Source: an uncultured Eubacteriales bacterium
GTDB lineage: Bacteria; Bacillota; Clostridia; Christensenellales; CAG-138
Direction: 5' to 3'
Assembly (NCBI GenBank): GCA_900550525.1
Contig: URSN01000017.1
Location: 1 to 21,890, forward strand
DNA: 21,890 nt
Shown: piece by piece, positions 8,606-18,454 of the stretch
Numbering within the stretch: the stretch's first letter is position 1
Layout of the letters: the number at the start of each line of letters is the position of its first letter
Notes under the pieces: model-generated
What the model was told of the DNA's origin: nothing
Seen by the model: the letters and a program-made list of their open reading frames with translations, nothing else
Database searches by the model: none
Made by a program: the position numbers and the translations under genes

Positions 8606-10105
8606 ATGGACAGCAGCCGCATCCTGGCGGCGTTGGCACTGCTCTGTGCGGCGCTGCTGACGGCAGCCTGCGGCAAAGCGCCCGCACCCGCGCCTACGCC
8701 CACGCCGGAGCCGGTTGTATTTGCAAGCGGCGCGAGCTACCCGGCCGGCGCCGAACGGATCGAGACGCCGCTCGCCCCGGGCGAGACGGAGCTGCTGGAG
8801 CGCTTCGACGGCCTGCGAACCGCCGAGGTGAGCGGCAGCGCGGACTATGCCGAGCTTGCCGCCTACGCGGCGGCGCATCCGGAGGTCGCGTTCCGCTTCA
8901 CGGAGGACGTCGGCGGCGTTGAGATCGCGCACGACGCGGTCTCGCTCGACCTGACGGGCGTGCCCATCGCCGAATTTGAGCGGGTGCTGGCCATGCTGCC
9001 GCTGCTTGCCGACCTGACCGATGTGAACCTGAACCGCCTGGACGGCGCGCCCGTGCCCGACGGCGCGGACGCCATCCGGTACGCCAATGCAGCGGCAGAC
9101 GGCGCGGACGGGGAGGATGACGCGGACGGTGAAGCGGACGGGCCCGCGGCGGACGAAGGCGCGGAAGCAGAGCCGCAGGCCGATGGCGCGGACGAGCCCG
9201 AGGCGGACGGCGAAATGGAAGCGGAACTTGCGCCGACGTTTGCCAACCGCCTGGACTGGGGCCAGCTGGGGCGCTTGCAGCAGGCGCGGCCGGACGTGCG
9301 GTTCGATTATGTGTTCACCTATCTCGGGCGGACGTATTCCACGGCGGATGCGGAGGCGGATCTGTCGGAGCTTGCGATCGGGGACGAGCGCATGGATGAG
9401 GTGCGCGCGCTCGCCGCGCACCTGAACCGGTGCGAAACGCTGACGATGATCCACTGCGGCGTGAGCGATGAACGGATGGCCGCGCTGCGCGACGCGCTGC
9501 CGGACACGAAGGTCGTCTGGTGCGTGCACATCGGCGGCGCATGCTGCCGGACGGACGCCGCGCGCATCCGGCTGGTCAACGATATCTACAGCCGCGAGAA
9601 GGGCTATTTCTTCAACACGGAAAAATTGCAGCTGCTGCGCTACTGCACCGAGGTGGAGCTGCTGGACGTGGGGCACAACCACCTGGAGAACATCGAGTTC
9701 GCGCGCTATATGCCCAAGCTGCGCGTGGCGATCTTCGCCATCGGCAGCATCACGGACATCTCGCCGCTGGCCTGCTGCCCGGAGCTTGAATATGTGGAGC
9801 TGTTCAACAACGACATCGTGGACCTCTCGCCGCTTGCGGGGCTCAAGAACCTGCGCCACATCGAGCTGACGCTCAACGAGATCGAGGACCCGTCGCCGCT
9901 GTTCGGGCTCAAGGAGCTGGAGCGGCTGTGGATCGGCAACAACAACATTCCCGAAGAGCTGCAAGCCGAACTGGTCGAACAGCTGCCGGGGTGCTACATC
10001 AACTTCCGCACCACGCCGACGGCGGACGGCTGGCGCGAAGACCCGCGCTATGAGCAGCTGCGCGAGGAGTTCGACTACCGCCGCCCCAAAAACGGCAGCT
10101 ACTGA
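8606..10105 (+). CDS. Leucine-rich-repeat lipoprotein (paralog 2)
   Basis: A 499-residue paralog of the lipoprotein at 6187. The start ATG at 8606 was chosen because AAAGGAG lies at 8591-8597 and the signal peptide (MDSSRILAALALLCAALLTAAC, Cys22) begins there; the open frame extends further back into the protease gene but without a signal. The Pro-rich tether, first unit and acidic linker are encoded by the 613-bp block identical to paralog 1. From residue about 235 the two diverge (FDYVFTYLGRTYSTADAEAD here), while keeping the same architecture: units near VRFDYVF and TKVVWCV, then LRRs (ISPLACCPELEYVELF, LSPLAGLKNLRHIEL, PSPLFGLKELERLWI) and the C-terminal GWREDPRYEQLREEFDY. It has a CC pair in GGACCRTD that paralog 1 lacks. 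Likely surface-exposed; ligand unknown. Confidence 0.88.
   Translation: MDSSRILAALALLCAALLTAACGKAPAPAPTPTPEPVVFASGASYPAGAERIETPLAPGETELLERFDGLRTAEVSGSADYAELAAYAAAHPEVAFRFTEDVGGVEIAHDAVSLDLTGVPIAEFERVLAMLPLLADLTDVNLNRLDGAPVPDGADAIRYANAAADGADGEDDADGEADGPAADEGAEAEPQADGADEPEADGEMEAELAPTFANRLDWGQLGRLQQARPDVRFDYVFTYLGRTYSTADAEADLSELAIGDERMDEVRALAAHLNRCETLTMIHCGVSDERMAALRDALPDTKVVWCVHIGGACCRTDAARIRLVNDIYSREKGYFFNTEKLQLLRYCTEVELLDVGHNHLENIEFARYMPKLRVAIFAIGSITDISPLACCPELEYVELFNNDIVDLSPLAGLKNLRHIELTLNEIEDPSPLFGLKELERLWIGNNNIPEELQAELVEQLPGCYINFRTTPTADGWREDPRYEQLREEFDYRRPKNGSY
8697..9309 (+). repeat. 613-bp exact direct repeat, copy 2
   Basis: Identical to 6320-6932 at an offset of 2377 bases. At the right edge the match ends within the Tyr codon after TTCGAT (TAC versus TAT), and scattered substitutions follow. 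Confidence 0.95.
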
Positions 10106-10108
10106 CCG

Positions 10109-10148
10109 GAGCGGGCGCGGCGCCGTTGCGGCCGGCTCTCAAATTTTT
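10109..10148 (+). terminator. Possible terminator after LRR lipoprotein 2
   Basis: An imperfect GC-rich stem (GAGC at 10109-10112 with GCTC at 10135-10138, and an inner GGC/GCC) is followed closely by TTTTT (10144-10148). The stem has mismatches, so this is tentative. Confidence 0.35.
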
Positions 10149-10163
10149 GGTCCGCACAGGCAA

Positions 10164-10841
10164 TCAGCCGTCCAGCAGCCAGTCCGCAAGATTTCGGGAC
10201 TTGATGCCGTCATAGGAGGCGTCCAGCCCCGGCTCCAGGGACAGCACGATCTTCTCGTAATTGTCCCGGATCTTCTGCAACGGGGCAAGCTCCCGTTTGC
10301 GGACGTCCCCGTTCTGCATGGATTCCGTCACCTGGATATAGAGCTTGTCGTCGGCGGTGGTGGCGATGAAATCCACCTCCTGATTGTCGATCTTCCCGAT
10401 GGCCACGTCATAGCCCCGGCGGAGCAGTTCGAAGTAGACCACATTCTCAATGGCGTGGCCGCTGTCCCGGTTGCGGAAGCCCAGCAAGAAGTTTCTAAGC
10501 CCGATGTCCACGATATAGTACTTGCCCAGCGTGCGCAGGTACTCCTTGCCCTTGATGTCAAACCGCTTGATTTCGTAGAAAAAGTAGCTTTCCAGCAGCG
10601 CGCCGATGTAGGCCTGCACCGTGTGGGCGCTGGGGATTCCTTTGCGTTTGCCATCCCCCAGAAGTCCCTCGTTCATCAGCGTATTGCCGATGGATGAGAC
10701 GGAGACGCTGCTGCCAATGTTGTCCGCAAGGAACAGGACGATTTTGCGCAGAAGGGCGGGGTCGGTGATCTGCCGCTGTCCGCGCCGCTTCTCCCGCTCC
10801 AGTACGAAGAAGCTGCTATCCGCATTTTGGGGAGCGCCCAC
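10164..10841 (-). pseudogene. Truncated DUF4143 ATPase (C-terminal part only)
   Basis: This encodes the C-terminal half of an AAA-family ATPase with a DUF4143 domain. LLRKIVLFLADNIGSSVSVSSIGNTL begins the winged-helix part. LESYFFYEIKRFDIKGKEYL and KYYIVDIGLRNFLLG follow, then ENVVYFELLRRGYDVAIGKI and the nuclease-like EVDFIATTADDKLYIQVTESM. Complete members are about 400 or more residues with an N-terminal Walker A ATPase domain. Here that domain is absent: the frame opens at a GTG at 10841 beside the leuS promoter region, with no ribosome site. Codon use is less GC-biased than in every neighbour (AAG/GAA/ATT/TTT-rich), a sign of transfer. It is most likely a relic of an acquired gene cut at its 5' end. 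The sequence around 10838-10860 (TCAGTCGCAATTTACAGTG on the minus strand) may mark the breakpoint. Confidence 0.8.
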
Positions 10842-10874
10842 TGTAAATTGCGACTGACCCCGCCGCCGCGGGCG

Positions 10875-10903
10875 TTGACAAAGGACCGGTTTCGTAATAG
10901 AGT
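10875..10903 (+). promoter_or_regulatory. leuS promoter
   Basis: A perfect -35 TTGACA (10875-10880), a 17-base spacer, and a weak -10 TAGAGT (10898-10903). The leader is about 25 bases, with GGAGG before the ATG. It is the only promoter in the window with a consensus -35. Confidence 0.6.
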
Positions 10904-10935
10904 AATAGGGTATATCGACGGAGGTTTTTGAAGCT

Positions 10936-13344
<2,409 letters not shown>

Positions 13345-13365
13345 GCGCACGGACACGAAAAAGCG

Positions 13366-13395
13366 GGAACGCCGCGGCCATCGCCGCGGCGTTCC
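13366..13395 (+). terminator. Bidirectional terminator between leuS and DUF3343
   Basis: A perfect 13-bp stem (GGAACGCCGCGGC at 13366-13378 with its complement at 13383-13395) has a 4-base loop. GTTTGTT follows on the plus strand and CGCTTTTT on the minus strand, so it can end both converging transcripts. Confidence 0.88.
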
Positions 13396-13441
13396 GTTTG
13401 TTCCCGCAAATGCGGCCCTGCCGTCCGTATGACGGCCGGAC

Positions 13442-13729
13442 TCAGCCCTCCCCGGCCGGCGCGCACAGCTCGGCCCGGCTGCCGCCGCCATAGACGAGAT
13501 AGCGCCGCCAGACGGCGCGCGGCAGCTCCGACACGCTCAGCACGCGCTCTGCGCGCGGCCCGTCGTCCGCCGCAAGGCGCAGCGACATGCCGCAGCTTTC
13601 GGACACGCAGCGGAGCGTGGGCATCACGCGCGCGGGCACCTCGCCCGCGAGCAGCTGCCCGGCGCGCACGGCATAGCTGTACGAATCGAACGCGAGCATG
13701 CAGTAGTCCGCGCGCTCAGCCTCAGCCAA
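13442..13729 (-). CDS. DUF3343 protein (putative Se/S carrier-like)
   Basis: A 95-residue small cytoplasmic protein of the DUF3343 family, annotated elsewhere as a putative selenium/sulfur carrier-like protein. DYCMLAFDSYSYAVRAGQLL (from residue 8) and VMPTLRCVSESCGMSLRL match the family. Cys46 in ESCGMSLR is the conserved putative carrier cysteine, and Cys41 may assist. It begins at a TTG (13729) overlapping the end of yedF by 8 bases; an ATG at 13699 would remove the first conserved strand, so the TTG is preferred. Being last in the cysK-yedF operon supports a role in sulfur transfer. The biochemical function of this family is not established. Confidence 0.82.
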   Translation of the reverse strand: MAEAERADYCMLAFDSYSYAVRAGQLLAGEVPARVMPTLRCVSESCGMSLRLAADDGPRAERVLSVSELPRAVWRRYLVYGGGSRAELCAPAGEG

Positions 13730-14324
13730 GGCTGATCACCCGGCCGGCCCGGAGCATGCGCCCCTGGATCTCGTACATGTTGCTGATGGTCCCGATGCGC
13801 AGCCGCTCCGTCATGCCGTAGGCGCTCAGGCACGTGCCGCACACGAGGATCTCCGCGCCGCGCGCGGCGAGCGCGGCGAGCGACTCGACGATCTGATCGT
13901 CCTCCACGGGCAGCTGCACGCCCCCGTTCATGAACAGGATGCTCTCGGGCACGGTATCGCCCTCGGCCAGGGTGAGGAAAAACATGCGCATGAGGTTGCG
14001 CCCCAGCTCCGCATTGCCGCTGCCGATGCCCTCGCGCCCGACGAACAGCGCAAGCGATGCGCCGGCGGGCGCGGGCGCGGCGCAGGCGCACTCCGCCGCG
14101 GCACAGGCGGCGCCGTCCCCGCCGGTGAGCGTGACGGCAAACCCGTCCGCGCGCGCGTCCGAATGGACGGCGCGACCGCTGGCGGCCGCCAGGCGGCGCA
14201 GGTTCTCCACCGCGACGGCGTTGTCCACCAGCACCGTCACGTCGCGCTCGCCCGCGTCGAGCGCCTTTTTGGCCAGCACGACCGGCAGCGGGCACGCCTT
14301 GCCCCTTGCGTCGATCTCATACAT
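13722..14324 (-). CDS. yedF: Sulfurtransferase-like selenium metabolism protein YedF
   Basis: A 200-residue two-domain protein. Residues 1-75 form a TusA/SirA-like domain with the signature ACPLPVVLAKKAL; Cys11 is the expected persulfide-carrying residue. A Cys/Ala-rich linker (ACAAAECACAAPAP) joins it to a DsrE-like domain (about 95-200: LALFVGREGIGSGNAELGRN, FMNGGVQLPVED, GAEILVCGTCLSAYG). The C-terminal VCGTC supplies further cysteines. The family is often called selenium-related, but no selenocysteine machinery is visible in this window, so general sulfur trafficking is equally likely. The ATG at 14324 has a GGAGG site that lies within the end of cysK, 4 bases from its stop. The first residues MYEIDARGKACPLP fit the family start. 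Confidence 0.92.
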   Translation of the reverse strand: MYEIDARGKACPLPVVLAKKALDAGERDVTVLVDNAVAVENLRRLAAASGRAVHSDARADGFAVTLTGGDGAACAAAECACAAPAPAGASLALFVGREGIGSGNAELGRNLMRMFFLTLAEGDTVPESILFMNGGVQLPVEDDQIVESLAALAARGAEILVCGTCLSAYGMTERLRIGTISNMYEIQGRMLRAGRVISLG

Positions 14325-14328
14325 ACCG

Positions 14329-15261
14329 TTACGCCTCCTCAAACAGATCTGTGGAAAGATACCGCTCGCCCGTATCGGGCAGCAGCGCGACCACGCGCCG
14401 CCCCGCAAACTCCGGCCGCCGCGCCACGCGCGCCGCGGCCGCCACCGCCGCGCCGGAGCAGATGCCCGCGAGCAGCCCCTCCTCGCGCGCAAGCGCGCGC
14501 GCCGCGGCAAACGCCTCCTCGTCCGTCACGGTCAGCACCTCGTCGAGCACGGATCGCTCGAGCGGGGCGGGCACGAAATTCGCCCCGATGCCCTGGATGC
14601 CGTGCGCGCCGGCGCGGCCCTCGCTCAGCAGCGGCGAGGCGGCCGGCTCCACCGCGATCACGCGCACGGACGGGTCCTGCCGCTTGAGATAGCGGCCCGC
14701 GCCGCTCACGGCGCCGCCGGTGCCGCCGCAGGCGACAACCGCCGCCAGCTCCCCATCGGTGTCGCGCCAGATCTCGGGGCCGGTCGTGCGCTCATGCGCG
14801 AGCGGATTGGCGGGGTTATCAAACTGGCCGGGCGTCCAGCTGCCCGGGATCTCGCGCCGCAGCGCCTCTGCCTTTGCGCCCGCGCCGGCCATGCCCTCCG
14901 CCGCGGGCGTGAGCACCAGCTCCGCGCCGAAGGCCGCCAGCAGGCGGCGGCGCTCCAGGCTCATGGACTCCGGCATGGTGAGGATCACGCGGTAGCCGCG
15001 CACGGCCGCCACGAGGGCGAGGCCCACGCCCGTGTTGCCGCTGGTCGGCTCCACGAGCGTCGCGCCCGGCGCGATGAGCCCGCGCGCCTGCGCGTCGTCC
15101 AGCATGGCCAGGGCGACGCGGTCCTTGGCGCTGCCGCCGGGGTTTGCCGCCTCCACCTTGGCAAGCAGCCGCGCGCCCAGACCGCGCGCGGCCGCAAACC
15201 GGTCCAGCGCCACGAGCGGCGTGCCGCCGATGAGCGCCGTGACGTCGCCTGCATTGCGCAT
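14329..15261 (-). CDS. cysK: Cysteine synthase (O-acetylserine sulfhydrylase)
   Basis: A PLP enzyme making cysteine from O-acetylserine and sulfide. The 310 residues match CysK. IGGTPLVALDRF lies at the start, and NPGGSAKDRVA carries the Schiff-base lysine (Lys46). PTSGNTGVGLALVA is the substrate loop, and ACGGTGGAVSGAGRYLK is the PLP-phosphate loop. GICSGAAVAAAARVA and VVALLPDTGERYLSTDLF form the C-terminus. The ATG at 15261 has GGAG upstream. It leads an operon with yedF and DUF3343, so the pathway appears to combine cysteine synthesis with persulfide relay. A cystathionine beta-synthase-type activity cannot be excluded, but length and motifs favour CysK. Confidence 0.95.
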   Translation of the reverse strand: MRNAGDVTALIGGTPLVALDRFAAARGLGARLLAKVEAANPGGSAKDRVALAMLDDAQARGLIAPGATLVEPTSGNTGVGLALVAAVRGYRVILTMPESMSLERRRLLAAFGAELVLTPAAEGMAGAGAKAEALRREIPGSWTPGQFDNPANPLAHERTTGPEIWRDTDGELAAVVACGGTGGAVSGAGRYLKRQDPSVRVIAVEPAASPLLSEGRAGAHGIQGIGANFVPAPLERSVLDEVLTVTDEEAFAAARALAREEGLLAGICSGAAVAAAARVARRPEFAGRRVVALLPDTGERYLSTDLFEEA

Positions 15262-15311
15262 GAAACTCCACTCCCCGTTCCGGCCCGCGTTATTCCAGGC
15301 CGTATATAGCG

Positions 15312-15340
15312 ATTATACCGCAGCGCGGCAAAAAGCGCAA
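15312..15340 (-). promoter_or_regulatory. cysK-yedF-DUF3343 promoter
   Basis: On the minus strand: -35 TTGCGC (15340-15335), a 17-base spacer, and a perfect -10 TATAAT (15317-15312). The -35 abuts the stop codon of the upstream DHHW gene, and no terminator separates them, so readthrough is possible. Confidence 0.7.
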
Positions 15341-16438
15341 CTACCGGAGCATCGCGCCGCCGTTGAGGATCTGCGTGGAGTACAGGAACAGCACGTCCTG
15401 ATCGTCAAAGTCGATGTACTTTTCCAGCTCGCTGCTGGCGATGTAGCGCAGGTCCACGAGCGTGACGCGGCGATAGCCCGACAGCAGAAGCGGCGCAAGG
15501 CTGCTGCCGAACGAATCGCGGAACAGGATGAGTTCGCGCTCCGTCTGAGCGAGCGGGTTTTCGACCGTCAGCAGCGCCGCCGCGCCGGAGAGGAACACAT
15601 CGTAGGCGTCCATGCCGTCGAACGCCTCGGGCGTATAGACGCCGCTGGTCCCCTCGGCCTCGAGGGAGGTCACGGCGCCGGCGTCCGTTACGGCGCTGGT
15701 GAGATAGAGCAGCTCATCCGGCGCAAGCGGCAGCGCCGCCTGACCGTAATACGCGCCGTGGAACGCGCCGAACGACTGCGTCCGGTACGCCGCCTCGCCG
15801 GCGATCTCCACGCCGAGCGCCGCGGCGAGCCGCTGCGCCACGGGGAGCAGGCGTTCCTGCCGCCAGTGCAGGTCGGTGCGGTAATAATCCTCCGCGCCGA
15901 GCAGGTCTGCAAGCGGCACCTCCTCGGGCGTGACCAGCGTTTCGCGCACGAGGGAGAACAGGCGGGCGTAATCCATCGACGGATAGCCGTTCTGCGCGGC
16001 GACGTAGTAGTTCTTATCCGGGATGATGGCATAGAAGGCGCGGTTGTTCTCCGTCAGGAGCGTGCCGCACAGGCGCTCCATCAGCGCCGCTGCATAGGAT
16101 ACCTGATCCTCATGGAGCGGGTACTCGAGCTTGTAGGCCGCGCCGTCGTGGAGATAGACGCCGTTGTTGTCGAGCGCGCGCAGCACGCCGTAGGCATAGA
16201 GCGCCTTGCCGGTGCGAAAGCCGTCCCGGAAGGGGAAGTGATCGAGCAGATAGCTCTCCGCATCGGTGAAAAACGCGCCGTCGCGCACGCTCTCAAGCGT
16301 GAGCTGCGGCGGCTTGGCAAGCTTGCGCCGCTCCGAAACGGACGCCTCCGCGTCCGGCAGGATCAGGTGCAGCGCAAGCAGGCCAAAGAGGATCGCAAGA
16401 AAGCCGCCAACCAGAAATTTCTGTGAAAACCGTTCCAT
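15341..16438 (-). CDS. DHHW/AlgX-AlgJ-like protein, partner of the MBOAT acyltransferase
   Basis: A 365-residue protein with one N-terminal membrane anchor (about 8-27, LVGGFLAILFGLLALHLIL) and an extracytoplasmic SGNH-hydrolase-like domain of the DHHW/AlgJ type. Conserved segments are SERRKLAKPPQ (about 35-45), the FFTDAESYLLDHFPFRDGF start of the domain, AIIPDKNYYV, YYRTDLHWRQE (the DHHW-type motif, here DLHW) and LILFRDSFGSSLAPLL near residue 307 (candidate Ser motif). In known two-gene systems the MBOAT protein moves acyl groups across the membrane and the AlgJ/AlgX-type partner attaches them to a polysaccharide. Here it lies 11 bases downstream of the MBOAT gene with a GGAGG site. The acceptor glycan is unknown. 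Confidence 0.85.
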   Translation of the reverse strand: MERFSQKFLVGGFLAILFGLLALHLILPDAEASVSERRKLAKPPQLTLESVRDGAFFTDAESYLLDHFPFRDGFRTGKALYAYGVLRALDNNGVYLHDGAAYKLEYPLHEDQVSYAAALMERLCGTLLTENNRAFYAIIPDKNYYVAAQNGYPSMDYARLFSLVRETLVTPEEVPLADLLGAEDYYRTDLHWRQERLLPVAQRLAAALGVEIAGEAAYRTQSFGAFHGAYYGQAALPLAPDELLYLTSAVTDAGAVTSLEAEGTSGVYTPEAFDGMDAYDVFLSGAAALLTVENPLAQTERELILFRDSFGSSLAPLLLSGYRRVTLVDLRYIASSELEKYIDFDDQDVLFLYSTQILNGGAMLR

Positions 16439-16449
16439 ATGGCGCCTCC

Positions 16450-17853
16450 TTAAAACCGGAAATACAGGAAGGGGTTGAACGAGCCGTCAACCAGGTAGGC
16501 CGTCGAAAGCAGCAGCAGCACGAGCAGCAGCGCCGGCACGGCAAGAGGACAGACGGCGCGGCCTGCGCGCGTGGCGGCAAAGCGGTCAAAGAGGCGCTTT
16601 GGCAGGGGCGTGGCGCCCAGCGCGGCCACGAGCAGCAGCACGGCGCCGCTGCGCAGCTCATACACCGCCTCCACCGAGGATAGCGGCAGGCCGCCCGCGC
16701 CAAAGAGCGCGCCCAGGTCCTGCGCCGCGCCGGAGAGCCCGTCTGCATTGAACACGACAAAGCTCAGCAGCACGCACAGCAGCACGCACGCATGTCCCAG
16801 CGGGGCCCACACGCGGCGCTCCCCGCCGCGCAGCAGCAGTTTTTCCACCAGCAGCAGCACGCCGAAGAACCCGCCCCAGAGCAGGAAATTCCACGCCGCG
16901 CCGTGCCAGAGCCCCGTCAGCAGCCAGACCACGAGGAGGTTGCGCACCCAGCGCCACCGGTTCACGCGGTTGCCGCCCAGCGGAATGTACACATAGTCGC
17001 GGAACCAGGTGGACAGCGTGATGTGCCAGCGGCGCCAGAAATCCGTGATGGAGCGGGCGATGTACGGGTAGTTGAAATTTTCCGGGAAATGGAAGCCGAA
17101 GATGCGGCCAAGGCCCACCGCCATATCGCTGTAGCCGGAAAAATCGAAATAGATTTGCAGCATGAACGCGACCGCATACAGCCAGCCGTACAGCACGGAC
17201 GGGTCCGCGCTGGCGCGATAGGCCGCGCAGATCTCGCCCAGGAGGTTCGCCAGCAGCACCTTCTTGCCAAGCCCCAGAATGAAACGCTGGACGCCGGAGG
17301 CCGTCAGTTCGAGCGAGTGGCTGCGCTCGTGCAGCTCATCGGCGACGGTCTGATAGCGCACGATGGGCCCGGCGATGAGCTGCGGGAACAGGCTGACATA
17401 GGTGGTGAGCGTGAGCACGTTGCGCTCGACCGGCACCTCGCGGCGGTAGACGTCGATCACGTAGCTCATCGTCTGGAACGTGAAGAAGCTGATGCCCACC
17501 GGCAGCGGGATGCGCAGCAGCGGGATGCGCGTGCCGAGCAGGCCGTTGACCGCGCCGATGAGGAAATCCGCATACTTGAAAAACGCCAGCATCAGCAGGT
17601 TGCTCACCAGCGCCAGCACGAGCGCGGCGCGCGCGCGGCGCTTCCCCGCATAGCGCTCCACCACGAGCGCCAGCGCATAGTCCACCGCGGCGGTGAACAG
17701 CAGCAGCACGATGTAGACCGGCTCGCCCGCGGCATAGAACAGCAGGCTGAACAGCAGCAGCACATGGTTCTTCCAGCGGCCGCGCGCAAGCGCATAGCAC
17801 AGCAGCACCGCCGGCAGGAATACATAGAGGAAACTGACGCTTGAAAACAGCAT
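16450..17853 (-). CDS. MBOAT family O-acyltransferase (AlgI/DltB-like)
   Basis: A 467-residue polytopic membrane acyltransferase. It begins MLFSSVSFLYVFLPAVLLCY, typical of AlgI-like proteins. Many membrane helices are visible. The signature segments are VGISFFTFQTMSYVIDVYR (about 119-137), FPQLIAGPIVRY (about 156-167), YFDFSGYSDMAVGLGRIFGF (about 235-254), ITDFWRRWHITLSTWFRDYV (about 269-288, with His277), and GLWHGAAWNFLLWGGFFG, where His317 is the invariant MBOAT histidine. It likely transfers acetyl groups to an exported glycan together with the DHHW protein just downstream. The start ATG at 17853 has a modest AAGGGT site. Alginate itself is not implied; Bacillota use such pairs on other envelope polymers. 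Confidence 0.93.
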   Translation of the reverse strand: MLFSSVSFLYVFLPAVLLCYALARGRWKNHVLLLFSLLFYAAGEPVYIVLLLFTAAVDYALALVVERYAGKRRARAALVLALVSNLLMLAFFKYADFLIGAVNGLLGTRIPLLRIPLPVGISFFTFQTMSYVIDVYRREVPVERNVLTLTTYVSLFPQLIAGPIVRYQTVADELHERSHSLELTASGVQRFILGLGKKVLLANLLGEICAAYRASADPSVLYGWLYAVAFMLQIYFDFSGYSDMAVGLGRIFGFHFPENFNYPYIARSITDFWRRWHITLSTWFRDYVYIPLGGNRVNRWRWVRNLLVVWLLTGLWHGAAWNFLLWGGFFGVLLLVEKLLLRGGERRVWAPLGHACVLLCVLLSFVVFNADGLSGAAQDLGALFGAGGLPLSSVEAVYELRSGAVLLLVAALGATPLPKRLFDRFAATRAGRAVCPLAVPALLLVLLLLSTAYLVDGSFNPFLYFRF

Positions 17854-17872
17854 GGGCGACCCTTGCTAACAG

Positions 17873-17895
17873 GAAGCGGGACATAGCCCCGCTTC
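17873..17895 (-). other. Small hairpin upstream of the MBOAT gene
   Basis: An 8-bp perfect stem GAAGCGGG/CCCGCTTC with a 7-base loop, about 20 bases before the MBOAT start. It may affect translation or mRNA stability; function not known. Confidence 0.4.
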
Positions 17896-17910
17896 GCAGG
17901 GCCTTGACTG

Positions 17911-17947
17911 GCGGCCGCCCGGGCGCGGCAGACGCCCGGGCGGCCGC
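17911..17947 (-). terminator. Strong GC hairpin between the lipoprotein and MBOAT genes
   Basis: A perfect 15-bp inverted repeat (17911-17925 with 17933-17947, GCGGCCGCCCGGGCG) with a 7-base loop lies 13 bases past the lipoprotein stop. No U tract follows on either strand, so it may be an attenuator or mRNA-stabilising processing hairpin rather than a full terminator. Confidence 0.55.
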
Positions 17948-17959
17948 ACAGCGCGGTGC

Positions 17960-18433
17960 TTACGGCTGATACGCGTCAAAATTGGCCGCGATCTGATCCG
18001 CGATGGCCGTCTGCGACATGACCAGCAGCACGACGTTGCCGCGCGTCTTGACGATGGTCTTTTCCGCGCCGACGCACACCCACTTGTTCGGGTTGGCACT
18101 CTGTTCGATCTGCGCGGCGGTCTGCGCCACGTCCGTCCCCTCCGGCACGCGCAGCAGCGCGACCGAATGGGCGATGGCGTTGATCAGCGCCTCGGACGAA
18201 TACGCCTCCGCGCCCTCGATGGCGTCGATGCCAAAGAACCAGGAGAAGCGCTCGGCGTCCACCTCGGCCTCGGCCGTGGCGATCTCGCCGGTGGCGTCCT
18301 TGATGATGGCCGCCATGACGTCGGCAAGCGGCGCATCGTCGATGGGATCGTCCGCAGCCGGCTGCTGCGCGGTGCAGGCCAGCGCGGCGAGCGAAAGCGT
18401 GAGCGCGAGCAGGATGATCGTAAACCGTTTCAT
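17960..18433 (-). CDS. DUF4358-like lipoprotein
   Basis: A 157-residue exported lipoprotein. The signal peptide starts MKRFTIILLALTLSLAALAC, with Cys20 as the lipidation site (LALAC-type lipobox). A short disordered stretch (TAQQPAADDPIDD) precedes a compact domain of about 120 residues (LADVMAAIIKDATGE, FSWFFGIDAIEGAEAY, VALLRVPEGTDVAQTAAQIE, RGNVVLLVMSQTAIADQIAANFD). The layout matches DUF4358 lipoproteins of Bacillota, whose function is unknown. The start ATG at 18433 has a GGAGGG site 9 bases upstream; earlier in-frame starts at TTG would add only two residues. The gene lies just upstream of the MBOAT/DHHW pair, so a role in the same envelope modification is plausible but inferred. Confidence 0.8.
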   Translation of the reverse strand: MKRFTIILLALTLSLAALACTAQQPAADDPIDDAPLADVMAAIIKDATGEIATAEAEVDAERFSWFFGIDAIEGAEAYSSEALINAIAHSVALLRVPEGTDVAQTAAQIEQSANPNKWVCVGAEKTIVKTRGNVVLLVMSQTAIADQIAANFDAYQP

Positions 18434-18454
18434 AAACAATAACCCTCCATTGCT

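Noticed and set aside
6118..8703. 861-codon minus-strand open frame across lipoprotein 1 and the protease gene
   Set aside because: Its sequence mirrors the plus-strand genes, spans two of them plus the intergenic gap, and repeats only because of the 613-bp duplication.
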